A stretch of 64,000 bases of DNA from Aliivibrio salmonicida LFI1238 (lineage in GTDB: Bacteria > Pseudomonadota > Gammaproteobacteria > Enterobacterales > Vibrionaceae), in contig NC_011312.1 in the NCBI RefSeq assembly GCF_000196495.1, positions 1,736,001-1,800,000 on the forward strand. The letters are read 5' to 3'. Shown piece by piece: positions 25,998-35,565 of this stretch (within the stretch, counting starts at the first letter, position 1; each line of letters starts with the position of its first letter). The notes beneath the pieces are model-generated. The model ran no database searches and had not been told where the DNA came from. It was given only the letters and a program-made list of their open reading frames with translations. The translations under genes and the position numbers were made by a program.

Positions 25998-26663
25998 TCA
26001 CTGTTTATCCTGAAAGGCTTCAATCGATACTTTTATAAACTGCTCTACTTTTTCATTTGGTGCCTCAGCCATGCTTTGTTGCGGACTATGCTTAAAATAA
26101 ATCACATGGAGGCTGGAAGTAACATCAAAAGGTTCCTCTGGTTTCAATTCTTCCAATTTTATTCTGTCTCCAAGAAAGAAGGTATCTATTTGTCCAATCT
26201 CACCTGTATTCGTATTTAATTTAAATAGTCCCAAGTACCAAAATATTCCAGAACCTTGGTTTGAAACAGAAAATGGCGCAGAGAAAACCATTTCATCGTC
26301 AATATTGCCAAGATGTAAAGGGGTGATGTTATAGTAATCTAAACTGACTAAACCATGCTCATCACCATCTTGGTATTTCCCTGTAGCAAGATGAAGATCG
26401 TCATACTCTCTGAGATCGGTTAAAGGCGCTTTCGCTTCAGAATCAGGCAATTGGATCTGCCAGTCGCGATCGATATCAAAGCTAAATAACATTAGCATGA
26501 CGTTATTCTTGGGATCTACGTTGTTTGTTGTATCAAAAGGAACGACTTGATCATCAGCTTGCACTACATAAATATCATCATTAGTGAAATTAAAACGATA
26601 AATCCCAGCAGCTACAACTAACAAAATAACAGTTAAAATCACCAATACTATTTTTCTTGTCAT
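25998..26663 (-). CDS. Membrane-anchored protein of unknown function
   Basis: The 221-aa protein has a single N-terminal hydrophobic helix (residues 4-23, IVLVILTVILLVVAAGIY) and a beta-rich remainder, probably an extracytoplasmic domain held by an uncleaved signal anchor. No family is recognised; acidic stretches such as DDEMV and PNEK are visible but no catalytic motif. It is convergent with the CIA30-like gene. Confidence 0.75.
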   Translation of the reverse strand: MTRKIVLVILTVILLVVAAGIYRFNFTNDDIYVVQADDQVVPFDTTNNVDPKNNVMLMLFSFDIDRDWQIQLPDSEAKAPLTDLREYDDLHLATGKYQDGDEHGLVSLDYYNITPLHLGNIDDEMVFSAPFSVSNQGSGIFWYLGLFKLNTNTGEIGQIDTFFLGDRIKLEELKPEEPFDVTSSLHVIYFKHSPQQSMAEAPNEKVEQFIKVSIEAFQDKQ

Positions 26664-26767
26664 AAATTATCCTTACGTTTTAAAGATATTTTCAAAGTAC
26701 AATAACGTTATCAACATTCAAAAACTAGCCATCACAAAAATAATCATTAAATTTTCTAATCTAAGTG

Positions 26768-26796
26768 TTGACACCCAAACCTAGGAAGCATATATT
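26768..26796 (+). promoter_or_regulatory. Sigma70-type promoter, probably for the hsp20 gene
   Basis: TTGACA (26768-26773) and TATATT (26791-26796) are separated by exactly 17 bases. The next plus-strand gene starts 226 bases downstream, so the transcript would have a leader of about 220 bases. I found no good heat-shock sigma32 promoter here. Confidence 0.55.
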
Positions 26797-27022
26797 AATT
26801 ACATGAATTGCCATTTGGAATTCATTGATAACTGGTTCGCCTTATACAGGGAACAAAACGTTATCAGATTGAAACACTCATACTGATAAAACAGAGATAA
26901 GGTTTCTACAATTTAACTGTTGAACCATATGTCATTAATGAGTCATATACAGACTCTGAATATGTGTTCTTTCTCTTCGCTTAGTGCGTCGAGAACTATT
27001 GCTTATTTAAAAGGATAGTATT

Positions 27023-27442
27023 ATGCGTAATATCGACTTCTCTCCCCTATACCGTCATGCCATTGGTTTTGATCGCCTGTTTAACCTTGTAGAGAACAGC
27101 GCTAACAAACCATCTCAAAGTGGTTACCCACCCTATAACATCGAACAGAAAGACGAGAACAACTACCGTATTACAATGGCTGTTGCTGGTTTCTCTGAAG
27201 ATTCGTTAACGATTTCTCAAAATGAACATATGCTGATTGTGTCAGGTGAAATTACCTCATCTGAAATAAAACCCACTTACGTCTATCAAGGCATTGCAGA
27301 GCGCAACTTTGAACGAAAATTTCAACTTGCTGATTATATGACTGTTTCTGCCGCAAGCATGGAAAATGGATTACTTCATATCGATCTTGTTCGAGAAGTA
27401 CCAGAACCGATGCAAGCACGTAAGATTTCAATCAACAAATAA
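27023..27442 (+). CDS. ibpA: Small heat-shock protein, Hsp20/IbpA family
   Basis: The 139-aa holdase binds unfolding proteins until DnaK/ClpB refold them. The alpha-crystallin domain runs from about PPYNIEQKDENNYRITMAVA to the C-terminus, with AERNFERKFQLADYM and the short ARKISINK tail. Start ATG 27023 has AAGGA nine bases upstream. The long leader could hold an RNA thermometer like those of other ibpA genes; I cannot establish a fold by eye. It lies directly upstream of dnaK. Confidence 0.92.
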   Translation: MRNIDFSPLYRHAIGFDRLFNLVENSANKPSQSGYPPYNIEQKDENNYRITMAVAGFSEDSLTISQNEHMLIVSGEITSSEIKPTYVYQGIAERNFERKFQLADYMTVSAASMENGLLHIDLVREVPEPMQARKISINK

Positions 27443-27616
27443 CACCCATTATCGCTAATCTTAGGCAGTAATAACGCATTGTATTTACTATTAAAATACA
27501 GCGCTCACCTATTTATTAGCGGTAGTAAGCATCATCATATTTCATTGAGAACGGCGTAAACCCGTAAATTAACGCTAGATTTACGCCGATAAAAAACATC
27601 TTATTTAAAATTATTT

Positions 27617-27635
27617 GCATTAAAATAACTAATGC
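27617..27635 (+). promoter_or_regulatory. Inverted repeat just before the dnaK ribosome site
   Basis: GCATTA (27617-27622) and TAATGC (27630-27635) can form a hairpin six bases before the AAGGA ribosome site of dnaK. A larger dyad, GGCGTAAA / TTTACGCC, lies at about 27552-27587. These are possible translational or attenuation elements; the rest of the 27443-27656 gap shows nothing else. Confidence 0.3.
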
Positions 27636-27656
27636 GAATCAAAAGGAAAAATTATT

Positions 27657-29555
27657 ATGGGTAAAATCATTGGTATCGACCTAGGTACAACGAATTCTTG
27701 TGTTGCTGTTTTAGATGGCGACACTCCACGTATCTTAGAAAATGCGGAAGGCGAACGCACAACTGCATCGGTAGTTGCCTACACAGATGGCGAAACACTT
27801 GTAGGCCAACCTGCAAAACGTCAAGCAATTACTAACCCACAAAATACATTATTTGCGATTAAGCGTCTTATCGGTCGTCGTTTTGAAGACGAAGAAGTAC
27901 AACGCGATATCGAAATCATGCCGTACAAAATCGTTAAAGCTGATAACGGTGATGCTTGGGTTGAAGCGCGAGGCCAAAAAATGGCGGCTCCTCAAGTGTC
28001 TGCTGAAATTCTGAAGAAAATGAAGAAAACAGCCGAAGATTTCCTAGGTGAAGAAGTCACTGGTGCCGTAATAACGGTTCCTGCTTACTTTAACGATGCT
28101 CAGCGTCAAGCAACGAAAGATGCAGGTCGTATTGCCGGTCTTGAAGTGAAACGTATCATCAATGAACCAACAGCAGCAGCGCTAGCTTACGGTCTAGACA
28201 AAAAAGGCGGAGATCGCACTATCGCAGTATACGACCTTGGTGGTGGTACCTTCGATATTTCAATTATTGAAATCGATAATGTTGATGGCGAGCAAACTTT
28301 CGAAGTGTTAGCGACAAACGGCGATACTCACCTAGGTGGTGAAGATTTCGATAACCGTATGATCAATTTCTTAGTTGACGAGTTCAAAAAAGAACAAGGT
28401 ATCAACCTTAAAAATGATCCACTGGCTATGCAACGAGTGAAAGAAGCGGCAGAAAAAGCAAAGATTGAATTGTCTTCAGCTCAACAAACGGACGTAAACC
28501 TTCCTTATGTTACGGCTGATGCAACGGGTCCTAAGCACATGAATGTTAAAGTGACTCGTGCAAAACTCGAATCTCTAGTTGAAGACTTAGTGGTTCGTAC
28601 GCTTGAACCGCTAAAAGTGGCTCTAGCAGATGCGGGTTTATCAATCGATGGGATCACTGATGTTATTCTCGTTGGCGGGCAAACACGTATGCCTATGGTT
28701 CAAGCTAAAGTGGCTGAATTCTTTGGTAAAGAAGCGCGTCGTGATGTAAACCCTGATGAAGCCGTCGCAATGGGTGCAGCCGTTCAAGCTGGCGTATTGT
28801 CTGGTGATGTTAAGGATGTACTTCTTTTAGATGTTACTCCTCTTTCTTTCGGTATCGAAACGATGGGTGGTGTTATGACGAAGCTTATTGAGAAAAACAC
28901 AACAATCCCAACTAAAGCGGATCAAACGTTCTCAACGGCTGAAGATAACCAAAGTGCGGTAACAATCCACGTACTTCAAGGTGAGCGTAAGCAAGCGACC
29001 TACAACAAGTCTCTGGGTCAATTTAACCTAGAAGGGATCCAAGCAGCACCGCGTGGCATGGCACAAATCGAAGTCACTTTCGATCTAGATGCAGATGGTA
29101 TCTTAAACGTATCAGCAAAAGATAAAACAACGGGTAAAGAACAAAAGATCACTATCCAAGCGTCTGGCGGTCTAACACCTGAAGAAATCGAAGCAATGGT
29201 ACAAGAAGCCGAAGCGAATAAAGACGCGGACAAAAAGTTCGAAGAATTAGTTGTTGCTCGCAACCAAGCGGATCAGATGATCCACGGCACTAAGAAACAA
29301 GTTGAAGAAGCAGGCGATGCACTTCCAGCTGACGAGAAAGAAAAAATCGACGCGGCAATCAAAGCACTAGAAAGCGTTAAATCTGGTGATGATAAAGACG
29401 CAATCGATACGAAAACTCAAGAGCTAGGTCAAGCAGCACAAAAGCTAATGGAAATCGCTCAGCAAAAAGCCCAAGCACAACAAAGTGCTGAAGCAGGAGC
29501 ACAACCCAAGCAAGAAGATGATGTCATTGATGCTGAGTTTGAAGAGGTAAAATAA
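27657..29555 (+). CDS. dnaK: Hsp70 chaperone DnaK
   Basis: The 632-aa protein is full length. The ATPase domain has GIDLGTTNSCVAVLDG, the RIINEPTAAALAYGLDK loop and YDLGGGTFDISI; the substrate domain follows VLLLDVTPLSFGIETMGG, and the lid is helical, ending DAEFEEVK. The usual dnaJ gene does not follow: a terminator and IS66 copy 3 do. I cannot tell whether this is the only dnaK of the organism or a second copy. The nearby hsp20 gene and a J-domain gene 3.3 kb downstream make a loose chaperone group. Confidence 0.97.
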   Translation: MGKIIGIDLGTTNSCVAVLDGDTPRILENAEGERTTASVVAYTDGETLVGQPAKRQAITNPQNTLFAIKRLIGRRFEDEEVQRDIEIMPYKIVKADNGDAWVEARGQKMAAPQVSAEILKKMKKTAEDFLGEEVTGAVITVPAYFNDAQRQATKDAGRIAGLEVKRIINEPTAAALAYGLDKKGGDRTIAVYDLGGGTFDISIIEIDNVDGEQTFEVLATNGDTHLGGEDFDNRMINFLVDEFKKEQGINLKNDPLAMQRVKEAAEKAKIELSSAQQTDVNLPYVTADATGPKHMNVKVTRAKLESLVEDLVVRTLEPLKVALADAGLSIDGITDVILVGGQTRMPMVQAKVAEFFGKEARRDVNPDEAVAMGAAVQAGVLSGDVKDVLLLDVTPLSFGIETMGGVMTKLIEKNTTIPTKADQTFSTAEDNQSAVTIHVLQGERKQATYNKSLGQFNLEGIQAAPRGMAQIEVTFDLDADGILNVSAKDKTTGKEQKITIQASGGLTPEEIEAMVQEAEANKDADKKFEELVVARNQADQMIHGTKKQVEEAGDALPADEKEKIDAAIKALESVKSGDDKDAIDTKTQELGQAAQKLMEIAQQKAQAQQSAEAGAQPKQEDDVIDAEFEEVK

Positions 29556-29599
29556 TACCTTAACTCAACATAAAGGCTCACTAAACAAGAAGTGAATTT

Positions 29600-29633
29600 A
29601 GGGCGTATAGAGGAAACTCATACGCCCTTTTTC
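29600..29633 (+). terminator. Terminator after dnaK
   Basis: A 9-bp stem AGGGCGTAT / ATACGCCCT with an 11-base loop is followed by TTTTTC. It would stop transcripts before IS66 copy 3. Confidence 0.9.
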
Positions 29634-29749
29634 TTACCGATCAACCTACTCCCCACCACAAAAACGCCGTAAGCGTGCGGGGAACTACACCTAACAAATA
29701 AAATTCATTATGCGTATCTTACGATCTTTCATTTAACGAGAACGTAATT

Positions 29750-30061
29750 ATGCAAAAAGATAAAAAGAGAACACCAGAGCAATGGCACGCTCTATTTGAA
29801 TCTCAGCAATCTAGCAAGCTTAGTGCCGCTGAATTTTGTAGTAACCATAATATTCTGCCAAAGACATTTAGTGCACGTAAAGCACGATGGAAACAAAAGA
29901 TTAACGCTTCTACTTTCTTGAAAGTAGAAGCGTTAACATCAACTATCATCGCCACTCCACAATTACCAGATATTCAACTTTCTATCGGAAAATTGCGATT
30001 AACATTGCCAGCTACTGAACCTCACTGGATAGGACTCTTATTAAAAGGGTATCAATCATGA
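29750..30061 (+). CDS. tnpA: IS66 TnpA (copy 3)
   Basis: The 103-aa protein is identical to TnpA of copy 1 (AEFCSNHN, LPATEPHW) and has the same overlap with tnpB. Confidence 0.93.
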   Translation: MQKDKKRTPEQWHALFESQQSSKLSAAEFCSNHNILPKTFSARKARWKQKINASTFLKVEALTSTIIATPQLPDIQLSIGKLRLTLPATEPHWIGLLLKGYQS

Positions 30062-30405
30062 ATGTATTTACTGATGTTTCCACCATTTATCTTCATCGTG
30101 ATTTTGTCGATTTTCGCAAGGCCATTAATGGCCTTGTCGTGATTGTTGAGCAAGAAATGCAACTATCACCGTTTAGTGATGCTCTATTTATATTTTGCAA
30201 TAAGCCTCGTGATAAACTCAAAATATTGTATTGGGATAAAACAGGATTCGCTTTATGGTACAAGCGATTAGATGAAGACCGCTTCAAATGGCCACGAAAT
30301 ATAAATAACGATACGTTAGCATTATCAGAGCAGCAACTGACACTGCTATTACAAGGTTTTGATATCTTAGGACATCAACCGGTACATTATCAAACAACCC
30401 TTTAA
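30058..30405 (+). CDS. tnpB: IS66 TnpB (copy 3)
   Basis: 115 aa, the same protein as in both other copies, with an intact frame. Confidence 0.95.
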   Translation: MNVFTDVSTIYLHRDFVDFRKAINGLVVIVEQEMQLSPFSDALFIFCNKPRDKLKILYWDKTGFALWYKRLDEDRFKWPRNINNDTLALSEQQLTLLLQGFDILGHQPVHYQTTL

Positions 30406-30476
30406 ATAGTTGATTCTCAGTCAAGAATAGGAGGCAACCGATTGATTACCTGTATTATCGTTATATAGTCATCTAC

Positions 30477-31964
30477 ATGACTGATAAAATAAAACCACTT
30501 CCTGATACCATTGACGAGCTGAAAGCACTTGTGCTTCAGCTTGAAAATAAATATAACCGTCTTCTAGAGCAATTTCGACTGGCTCAACATCAGCGCTTTG
30601 GTAAAAGCAGTGAATCTGACTCGACTCAATTTGATTTATTCAATGAAACAGAAGAAGAAATCATCATTGAAAATGATGACACACAAACGATTACCTACAC
30701 TCGTCAAAAGCCAAAACGCCAACGCTTACCTGAAGACTTACCGCGTACTGTTATTATCCACGACATAAAAGATAAAACTTGTAAGTGTTGCGGTCTAGAG
30801 ATGCATGCGATGGGTAAAGACATCAGTGAAAAGTTGGAATTTGTACCAGCTAAAGTGGAAGTTATTCAACATGTTCGTCCTAAATATGCTTGCCGAAATT
30901 GTGAAAAAAACAATACTTCAGTAGACATTAAACAAGCCCCAATGCCAGCGTCACCAATCCCTAAAGGGATTGCGACCGCAAGTTTACTTGCTCAAATTAT
31001 TACGGCTAAATTTCAATACAGTCTTCCACTTTATCGTCAAGAAACGTTATTTCAGCAATGGGGTATCATTATTGGACGGCGAACGATGGCGGATTGGTTA
31101 ATAAAATGCTCGGTACTATTTACCCCTCTTAATAACGAGTTACATCGTATTTTGCTTGAACAACCCACTCTGCATTGTGATGAAACAACGGTAAATGTGT
31201 TGGATGTTGAAAAAGCAAAATGTTATATGTGGGTCTACTGCTCTGGCTATGATTCTCCAGGCTCTGGTGTTTTGCCTGGAATTGTACTTTATGATTATCA
31301 ATCTAGCAGGCATGGCTACCATCCAGTTAACTTTTTAAAAGGTTATAACGGGTATTTACATACCGATGGTTACCAAGGTTATGAACAAACTGAAGCGATT
31401 TTAGTTGGCTGTTGGGCACACGCACGTCGACGATTTATTGAGGCTCAACGTGTTCAAGTAAAAGGGAAAACAGGGAGTGCAGATTGGGTATTGAGTAAAA
31501 TCCAAAAGCTATACCGGATCGAATCGTTATTAAAAGAGGCTTCCCCTGAAGCCAAGTATGTTGCTAGGCAGACAGAAGCCCGCGATTTACTTAAAGAGCT
31601 CCGTGATTGGCTTGATAGCGCAGTTAGTCGAGTATCACCTAAAACAAAATTAGGTGAGGCGATTAGCTATACATTAAATCAATGGGATAAATTAGTTCGT
31701 TATATTGATGATGGATTGTTATCTATTGATAACAATCGAGCAGAGCGAGCGGTTAAACCGTTTGTTATCGGCCGGAAAAACTGGTTATTTTCGGGTTCAA
31801 CGGCTGGTGCAGATTCAAGTGCAATGCTTTACAGCATTGTAGAAACAGCAAAGGCAAACGGATTAATCCCTTACGATTATATTAGGTATTGTCTAGATCG
31901 TTTATGTGTTGGATCGCCAGATATCGATTCACTTTTACCTTGGAATGTAAAAGACAAGGTGTAG
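30477..31964 (+). CDS. tnpC: IS66 TnpC transposase (copy 3)
   Basis: 495 aa, identical to TnpC of copy 1 (TEAILVGCWAH) and complete. Confidence 0.95.
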   Translation: MTDKIKPLPDTIDELKALVLQLENKYNRLLEQFRLAQHQRFGKSSESDSTQFDLFNETEEEIIIENDDTQTITYTRQKPKRQRLPEDLPRTVIIHDIKDKTCKCCGLEMHAMGKDISEKLEFVPAKVEVIQHVRPKYACRNCEKNNTSVDIKQAPMPASPIPKGIATASLLAQIITAKFQYSLPLYRQETLFQQWGIIIGRRTMADWLIKCSVLFTPLNNELHRILLEQPTLHCDETTVNVLDVEKAKCYMWVYCSGYDSPGSGVLPGIVLYDYQSSRHGYHPVNFLKGYNGYLHTDGYQGYEQTEAILVGCWAHARRRFIEAQRVQVKGKTGSADWVLSKIQKLYRIESLLKEASPEAKYVARQTEARDLLKELRDWLDSAVSRVSPKTKLGEAISYTLNQWDKLVRYIDDGLLSIDNNRAERAVKPFVIGRKNWLFSGSTAGADSSAMLYSIVETAKANGLIPYDYIRYCLDRLCVGSPDIDSLLPWNVKDKV

Positions 31965-32021
31965 TTCCCCGCACGCTTACAAAACGCCCACACTTAGTAG
32001 TCCTATTGTTTACTTGGAGAT

Positions 32022-32630
32022 TTAGGCATCTTGATGATAATACTGCCAAAGAAATAACGAGCCGACACTTCTCCATGGTTGCCAATGCCCTACCATTTCT
32101 CTCGCTTGTTTTGGTGTTGGTTTATCAGTAAGTCCTTTCAGTCTTCCTAATGCTATCAATACCCCTAAATCATCAGCGGGAAAAATATCTTGTCGTCCTA
32201 ATGAAAACATCAAATAAATCTCAGCACTCCAACGACCAAACCCCTTTAAACTGGTTATAGCACTGATAGCATCTTCATCACTTAATGACTCTAAGCCATC
32301 AATATCAAGGTTTCCCGATTGAACGGCTAAGGCTAGCCCTTTTGCATATTCAATCTTACGCCAAGATAAACCAACATCACGAAGGTTTTGCTCTTCAATG
32401 CTCAAGAGCCTTTCTGGAGTGACCTCTTTTAATAACGCAACCAAACGACCCATTATCACCGCCGCCACTTTAGTTGACAGTTGTTGGCTGACGATAATAG
32501 ATAAAAAAGCCTCAAATCCATGAGGGTTCACTCTTGGCGATGGGTAACCTTGAGTTTTTACTGCGGCTTCAAGATCTTTATCTATCAGACAGAGTGCTTT
32601 TAATCCCTGCTCTATTGTCTGCTCATCCAT
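32022..32630 (-). CDS. DNA-3-methyladenine glycosylase II-like (HhH-GPD)
   Basis: The 202-aa enzyme belongs to the helix-hairpin-helix-GPD base-excision glycosylases and should remove alkylated purines such as 3-methyladenine. It has FLSIIVSQQLSTKVA near the start, the hairpin region ITSLKGFGRWSAEIYLMFSL and the catalytic Asp in IFPADDLG, with PWRSVGSLFLW at the end. It is shorter than E. coli AlkA because the N-terminal TBP-like domain is absent. There is no Cys cluster for an iron-sulfur centre. The gene stands alone. Confidence 0.88.
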   Translation of the reverse strand: MDEQTIEQGLKALCLIDKDLEAAVKTQGYPSPRVNPHGFEAFLSIIVSQQLSTKVAAVIMGRLVALLKEVTPERLLSIEEQNLRDVGLSWRKIEYAKGLALAVQSGNLDIDGLESLSDEDAISAITSLKGFGRWSAEIYLMFSLGRQDIFPADDLGVLIALGRLKGLTDKPTPKQAREMVGHWQPWRSVGSLFLWQYYHQDA

Positions 32631-32822
32631 ACTGACTCTACTCCTACATTGCCGTTAGATTGTGTTTTTCTTAAAGAAATACATTACCATAGCCTTCCAT
32701 CAATGGTTGATAATCCTAAAGCGATAAATGACATGCCTCCTTACTTATCCTTTTATCTTTACTTTCCTATCGCCCTATAGCTACACTGTTGCCGTCTTTT
32801 TATTGTTAATAATTTTATATTT

Positions 32823-33839
32823 ATGATCCGTTCAATTCTACTTACTGTTGTTTTACTGCTTAGTTTTACCGCCCATGCTGATTCTCTCGAAGAAAAAGCT
32901 GAATTAGGTGATGCTCGCGCACAAGTTAAATTGGCTATGGAATATGAAGCAGGAACAAACCGGCCTATCAATATTGATCATGCCATTCAATGGTATAAAC
33001 AAGCGGCGATGCAAGATAACACCACAGCACAGTTTAACCTTGGTCAGATCTATAAGAACGGCTATGGCATTGCTCAAGATTCCAAACAAGCAATTTATTG
33101 GTTTACTCGTGCAGCCACACAAAATCACCCGCCTTCTCAATTCTATTTAGGTGAGATTTACGAATACGGCTTAGCAGGCAAAGTCGATTTATATAATGCC
33201 TCTCTGTGGTACCAAATTGCCTCTCATAATGGTCACGGTGAAGCCATGCTTGGTTATAAACGTGTGCTAGCCGAATTAGCCGCACAACAGCATAATCCTA
33301 AGACCACTAAAGAAATTGCAGATCCGACACTCGCAGAGCCAATAGCACCTAAAGTTGCCGAACTTACTCCAGAACCAAAAACAATTATCATCACACAAAT
33401 GGAAAAACCAACCAGATTGATCATGTTGGCCGGTTATCTGTTAATTTCAATCATGCTCGTTATTCTTGGATTTTTACTCATAAAACTAAGACGAACATTC
33501 CTATTACAAAAAAAGAATGTACCTACGAACAGCACATTTGAAAAAACGCTCCATAATGAAAAAATCAAACATCTGCAAGACAGCAACGACAACCTTAAAA
33601 TCCGAACTGAAGCACAAGAAGTCACCATAAAACGGTTAAGCATTGAACTTGATGCCTCAAAGCAAGCTTCATTCCCCCACTTTACTCCTTTTCAATTATT
33701 AGGGGTTGTTTCTTCAAGCTCTCTTGATGATCTTAAAAAACAATACCGAAAATTAGCTCAACTCCACCACCCCGATCACGGAACCGATGGTGTGATGCTT
33801 ACCGAAATTAACAAAGCGTATCAAAAGATTAAAAAATGA
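32823..33839 (+). CDS. Sel1-repeat protein with membrane helix and C-terminal J domain
   Basis: The 338-aa protein has four parts: a signal peptide (residues 1-19, ending AHAD), Sel1-like TPR repeats (about 25-150, with ARAQVKLAMEYEAG, AQFNLGQIYKNGYG and SQFYLGEIYEYG), a membrane helix (about 198-221), and a coiled coil followed by a J domain (about 287-338) with HPD at 316-318. The layout puts the Sel1 repeats in the periplasm and the J domain in the cytosol, where it could recruit DnaK. The substrate is unknown. The start ATG lacks a strong ribosome site. Confidence 0.85.
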   Translation: MIRSILLTVVLLLSFTAHADSLEEKAELGDARAQVKLAMEYEAGTNRPINIDHAIQWYKQAAMQDNTTAQFNLGQIYKNGYGIAQDSKQAIYWFTRAATQNHPPSQFYLGEIYEYGLAGKVDLYNASLWYQIASHNGHGEAMLGYKRVLAELAAQQHNPKTTKEIADPTLAEPIAPKVAELTPEPKTIIITQMEKPTRLIMLAGYLLISIMLVILGFLLIKLRRTFLLQKKNVPTNSTFEKTLHNEKIKHLQDSNDNLKIRTEAQEVTIKRLSIELDASKQASFPHFTPFQLLGVVSSSSLDDLKKQYRKLAQLHHPDHGTDGVMLTEINKAYQKIKK

Positions 33840-33970
33840 AGCCGACGATAAACACATAGGTTCCTTTACAAACAATAAGTTCTCTATATAATGCACCACA
33901 CTTTCACATGTTAAATAAATGTAAAATATAATTCATGTGAAATTCAAAGAATAAAAAAAGAGAAGGTATT

Positions 33971-34141
33971 ATGTTTAACTTAGAAGGTCACTGTGACTGG
34001 TGTAAAAAGCCAGCAATGGTTTTACAGCATCAATATTGTGACGGTGCGAAATACTACGCGTGTGTGGACTGCAATGATTACGCTAAAATCGATATTCGAG
34101 AATACGATTTAGCTGAAATGGAACAGATGAATCAAAAGTAA
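33971..34141 (+). CDS. 56-aa zinc-ribbon-like protein
   Basis: A short gene with AGAAGG five to ten bases before ATG 33971. The product has two CxxC pairs (HCDWC and ACVDC) 24 residues apart, fit to bind one zinc ion, then an acidic helix ending MNQK. It is too small for an enzyme; a role in protein or RNA binding is possible. A strong terminator follows, supporting a real transcript. Confidence 0.75.
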   Translation: MFNLEGHCDWCKKPAMVLQHQYCDGAKYYACVDCNDYAKIDIREYDLAEMEQMNQK

Positions 34142-34166
34142 CGTGCAGAAAATAAGCAGTAGATAT

Positions 34167-34202
34167 AAAAATGCCGATGATAAACATCGGCATTTTTGTT
34201 TT
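34167..34202. terminator. Terminator between the zinc-ribbon gene and aqpZ
   Basis: An 11-bp stem AAATGCCGATG / CATCGGCATTT is followed by a T run on the plus strand and preceded by A residues, so it may serve both convergent genes. Confidence 0.88.
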
Positions 34203-34233
34203 TACATATTACATCTAAAAAGTACGTTCTAAA

Positions 34234-34923
34234 TTATGCTTCTTCTTTAGCGATTACTTTGTAGATTAACGCACCCAATATGGCACCTACAATTGGAGCA
34301 ACCCAGAACAACCAAAGTTGAGATGTAGCCCAATCACCAACATAAACTGCAACAGCAGTACTACGCGCAGGGTTAACAGAAGTGTTTGTTACAGGAATAC
34401 TGATTAAGTGAATAAGTGTTAGACACAAACCAATCGCAATAGGAGCAAAACCTGCTGGAGCACGGCTATCTGTCGCACCCATAATCACAATTAGGAACAT
34501 CGCAGTTAAGACAACTTCGATGATAAGTGCTGACATCATTGTGTAGCCACCAGGAGAATGTTCACCAAAACCATTTGATGCAAAACCACCCGCTAAATCA
34601 AAGCCAGCTTGACCACTTGCGATTAAGTATAAAATACCACCCGCAGCAATCCCGCCTAAAACTTGTGAGATAATGTAAGGAACGAGATCTTTTGCATCAA
34701 AACGTCCGCCAACCCAAAGGCCTATAGAAACGGCAGGGTTTAAATGGCAACCAGAAATATGTCCAATAGCAAATGCCATCGTTAATACTGTTAGACCAAA
34801 CGCAAGTGCGACACCGACAAAGCCAATACCTAGCTCTGGAAAGCCAGCCGCCAATACTGCACTACCACAACCACCTAGCACGAGCCAAAACGTGCCTATA
34901 AATTCTGCCATATATTTATTCAT
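34234..34923 (-). CDS. aqpZ: Aquaporin Z
   Basis: The 229-aa inner-membrane water channel has six hydrophobic helices and both NPA loops, HLNPAVSIG and NTSVNPARSTAV; the second is followed by Arg of the selectivity filter. The first helix carries the AEFIGTFWLVLGGCG start typical of AqpZ. ATG 34923 follows an upstream AAGGATATAGGG ribosome region. The upstream region holds an A/T-rich tandem repeat. Confidence 0.95.
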   Translation of the reverse strand: MNKYMAEFIGTFWLVLGGCGSAVLAAGFPELGIGFVGVALAFGLTVLTMAFAIGHISGCHLNPAVSIGLWVGGRFDAKDLVPYIISQVLGGIAAGGILYLIASGQAGFDLAGGFASNGFGEHSPGGYTMMSALIIEVVLTAMFLIVIMGATDSRAPAGFAPIAIGLCLTLIHLISIPVTNTSVNPARSTAVAVYVGDWATSQLWLFWVAPIVGAILGALIYKVIAKEEA

Positions 34924-35031
34924 AATTATCCCTATATCCTTATTATTACTTGATTTAAATGAAAATTTTTATCTCGAACCAAGTTCTTGTTCAACATAAA
35001 TATAGGTTATGATTTGCAAATTAGACACCTA

Positions 35032-35061
35032 AATATTTCAAATTATTTCAAATTATTTCAA
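35032..35061. repeat. Three tandem 10-bp repeats
   Basis: TATTTCAAAT occurs three times in a row, in the region upstream of aqpZ. With one helical turn per unit it could bind a protein or bend DNA, or be a simple slippage product. The rest of 34924-35241 shows no gene. Confidence 0.5.
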
Positions 35062-35241
35062 ATTTGCATTTTTAAGACACGATTTTTAAAGATGGAACAA
35101 AAATTACCTTTAAATTACAACAATTTGCTTAATCATTAACCTACGAGGATTATGATCTCGCCTTCATATCAATTCAATAATCCCTTTTATTTAGTTTATT
35201 TTTCGAATGCCTTGCGATTACATGCGGATTCAAAACGTAAA

Positions 35242-35445
35242 ATGATAGCCTTTCTGTGGTTTTATATCGCAATACTATCTATTTAATAAATGGAACATCA
35301 ATCAAACAAAGCCCTCTGTAAATTTTCATCTCGCTTATTCTTCTAATGCCTTGCGATTATGTGATAGATCTCTGATAATTAATGCATTGCTATTAATTGG
35401 ACACATTTATGCCGCAGGATAACGCACCAAGTTTCTTCTTCTTTG
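35242..35445. repeat. Left 204-bp direct repeat (partial copy of sbcB 5' region)
   Basis: This segment matches 39441-39644, including the sbcB promoter region and its first codons (MPQDNAPSFFFF), with about six mismatches confined to the first third and the rest identical. The copied gene start runs into a stop after three foreign codons. It bounds the 35446-39440 island. Confidence 0.9.
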
Positions 35446-35565
35446 GTTGTGAGCCATAAAAATTAATATGTTGATGTATAAAGAAAAATAGTAGAATCAA
35501 TCTAAGCTAGGACGCACTCAGGACACTTTAGTGTATAAACTTCATAGCAATCTAACAAAAGAAGT

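Larger units (their letters stand above)
29669..31980 (+). mobile_element. IS66-family insertion sequence, copy 3
   Basis: 2312 bp with intact inverted repeats and a perfect 8-bp target duplication AAAACGCC (29661-29668 and 31981-31988). It appears identical to copy 1, so it moved recently. It lies between the dnaK terminator and the glycosylase gene and breaks no gene. Confidence 0.95.

Noticed and set aside
35032..35061. CRISPR-like array
   Set aside because: The 10-bp units are directly adjacent with no spacers, and no cas genes are present; no CRISPR array was seen anywhere in the window.
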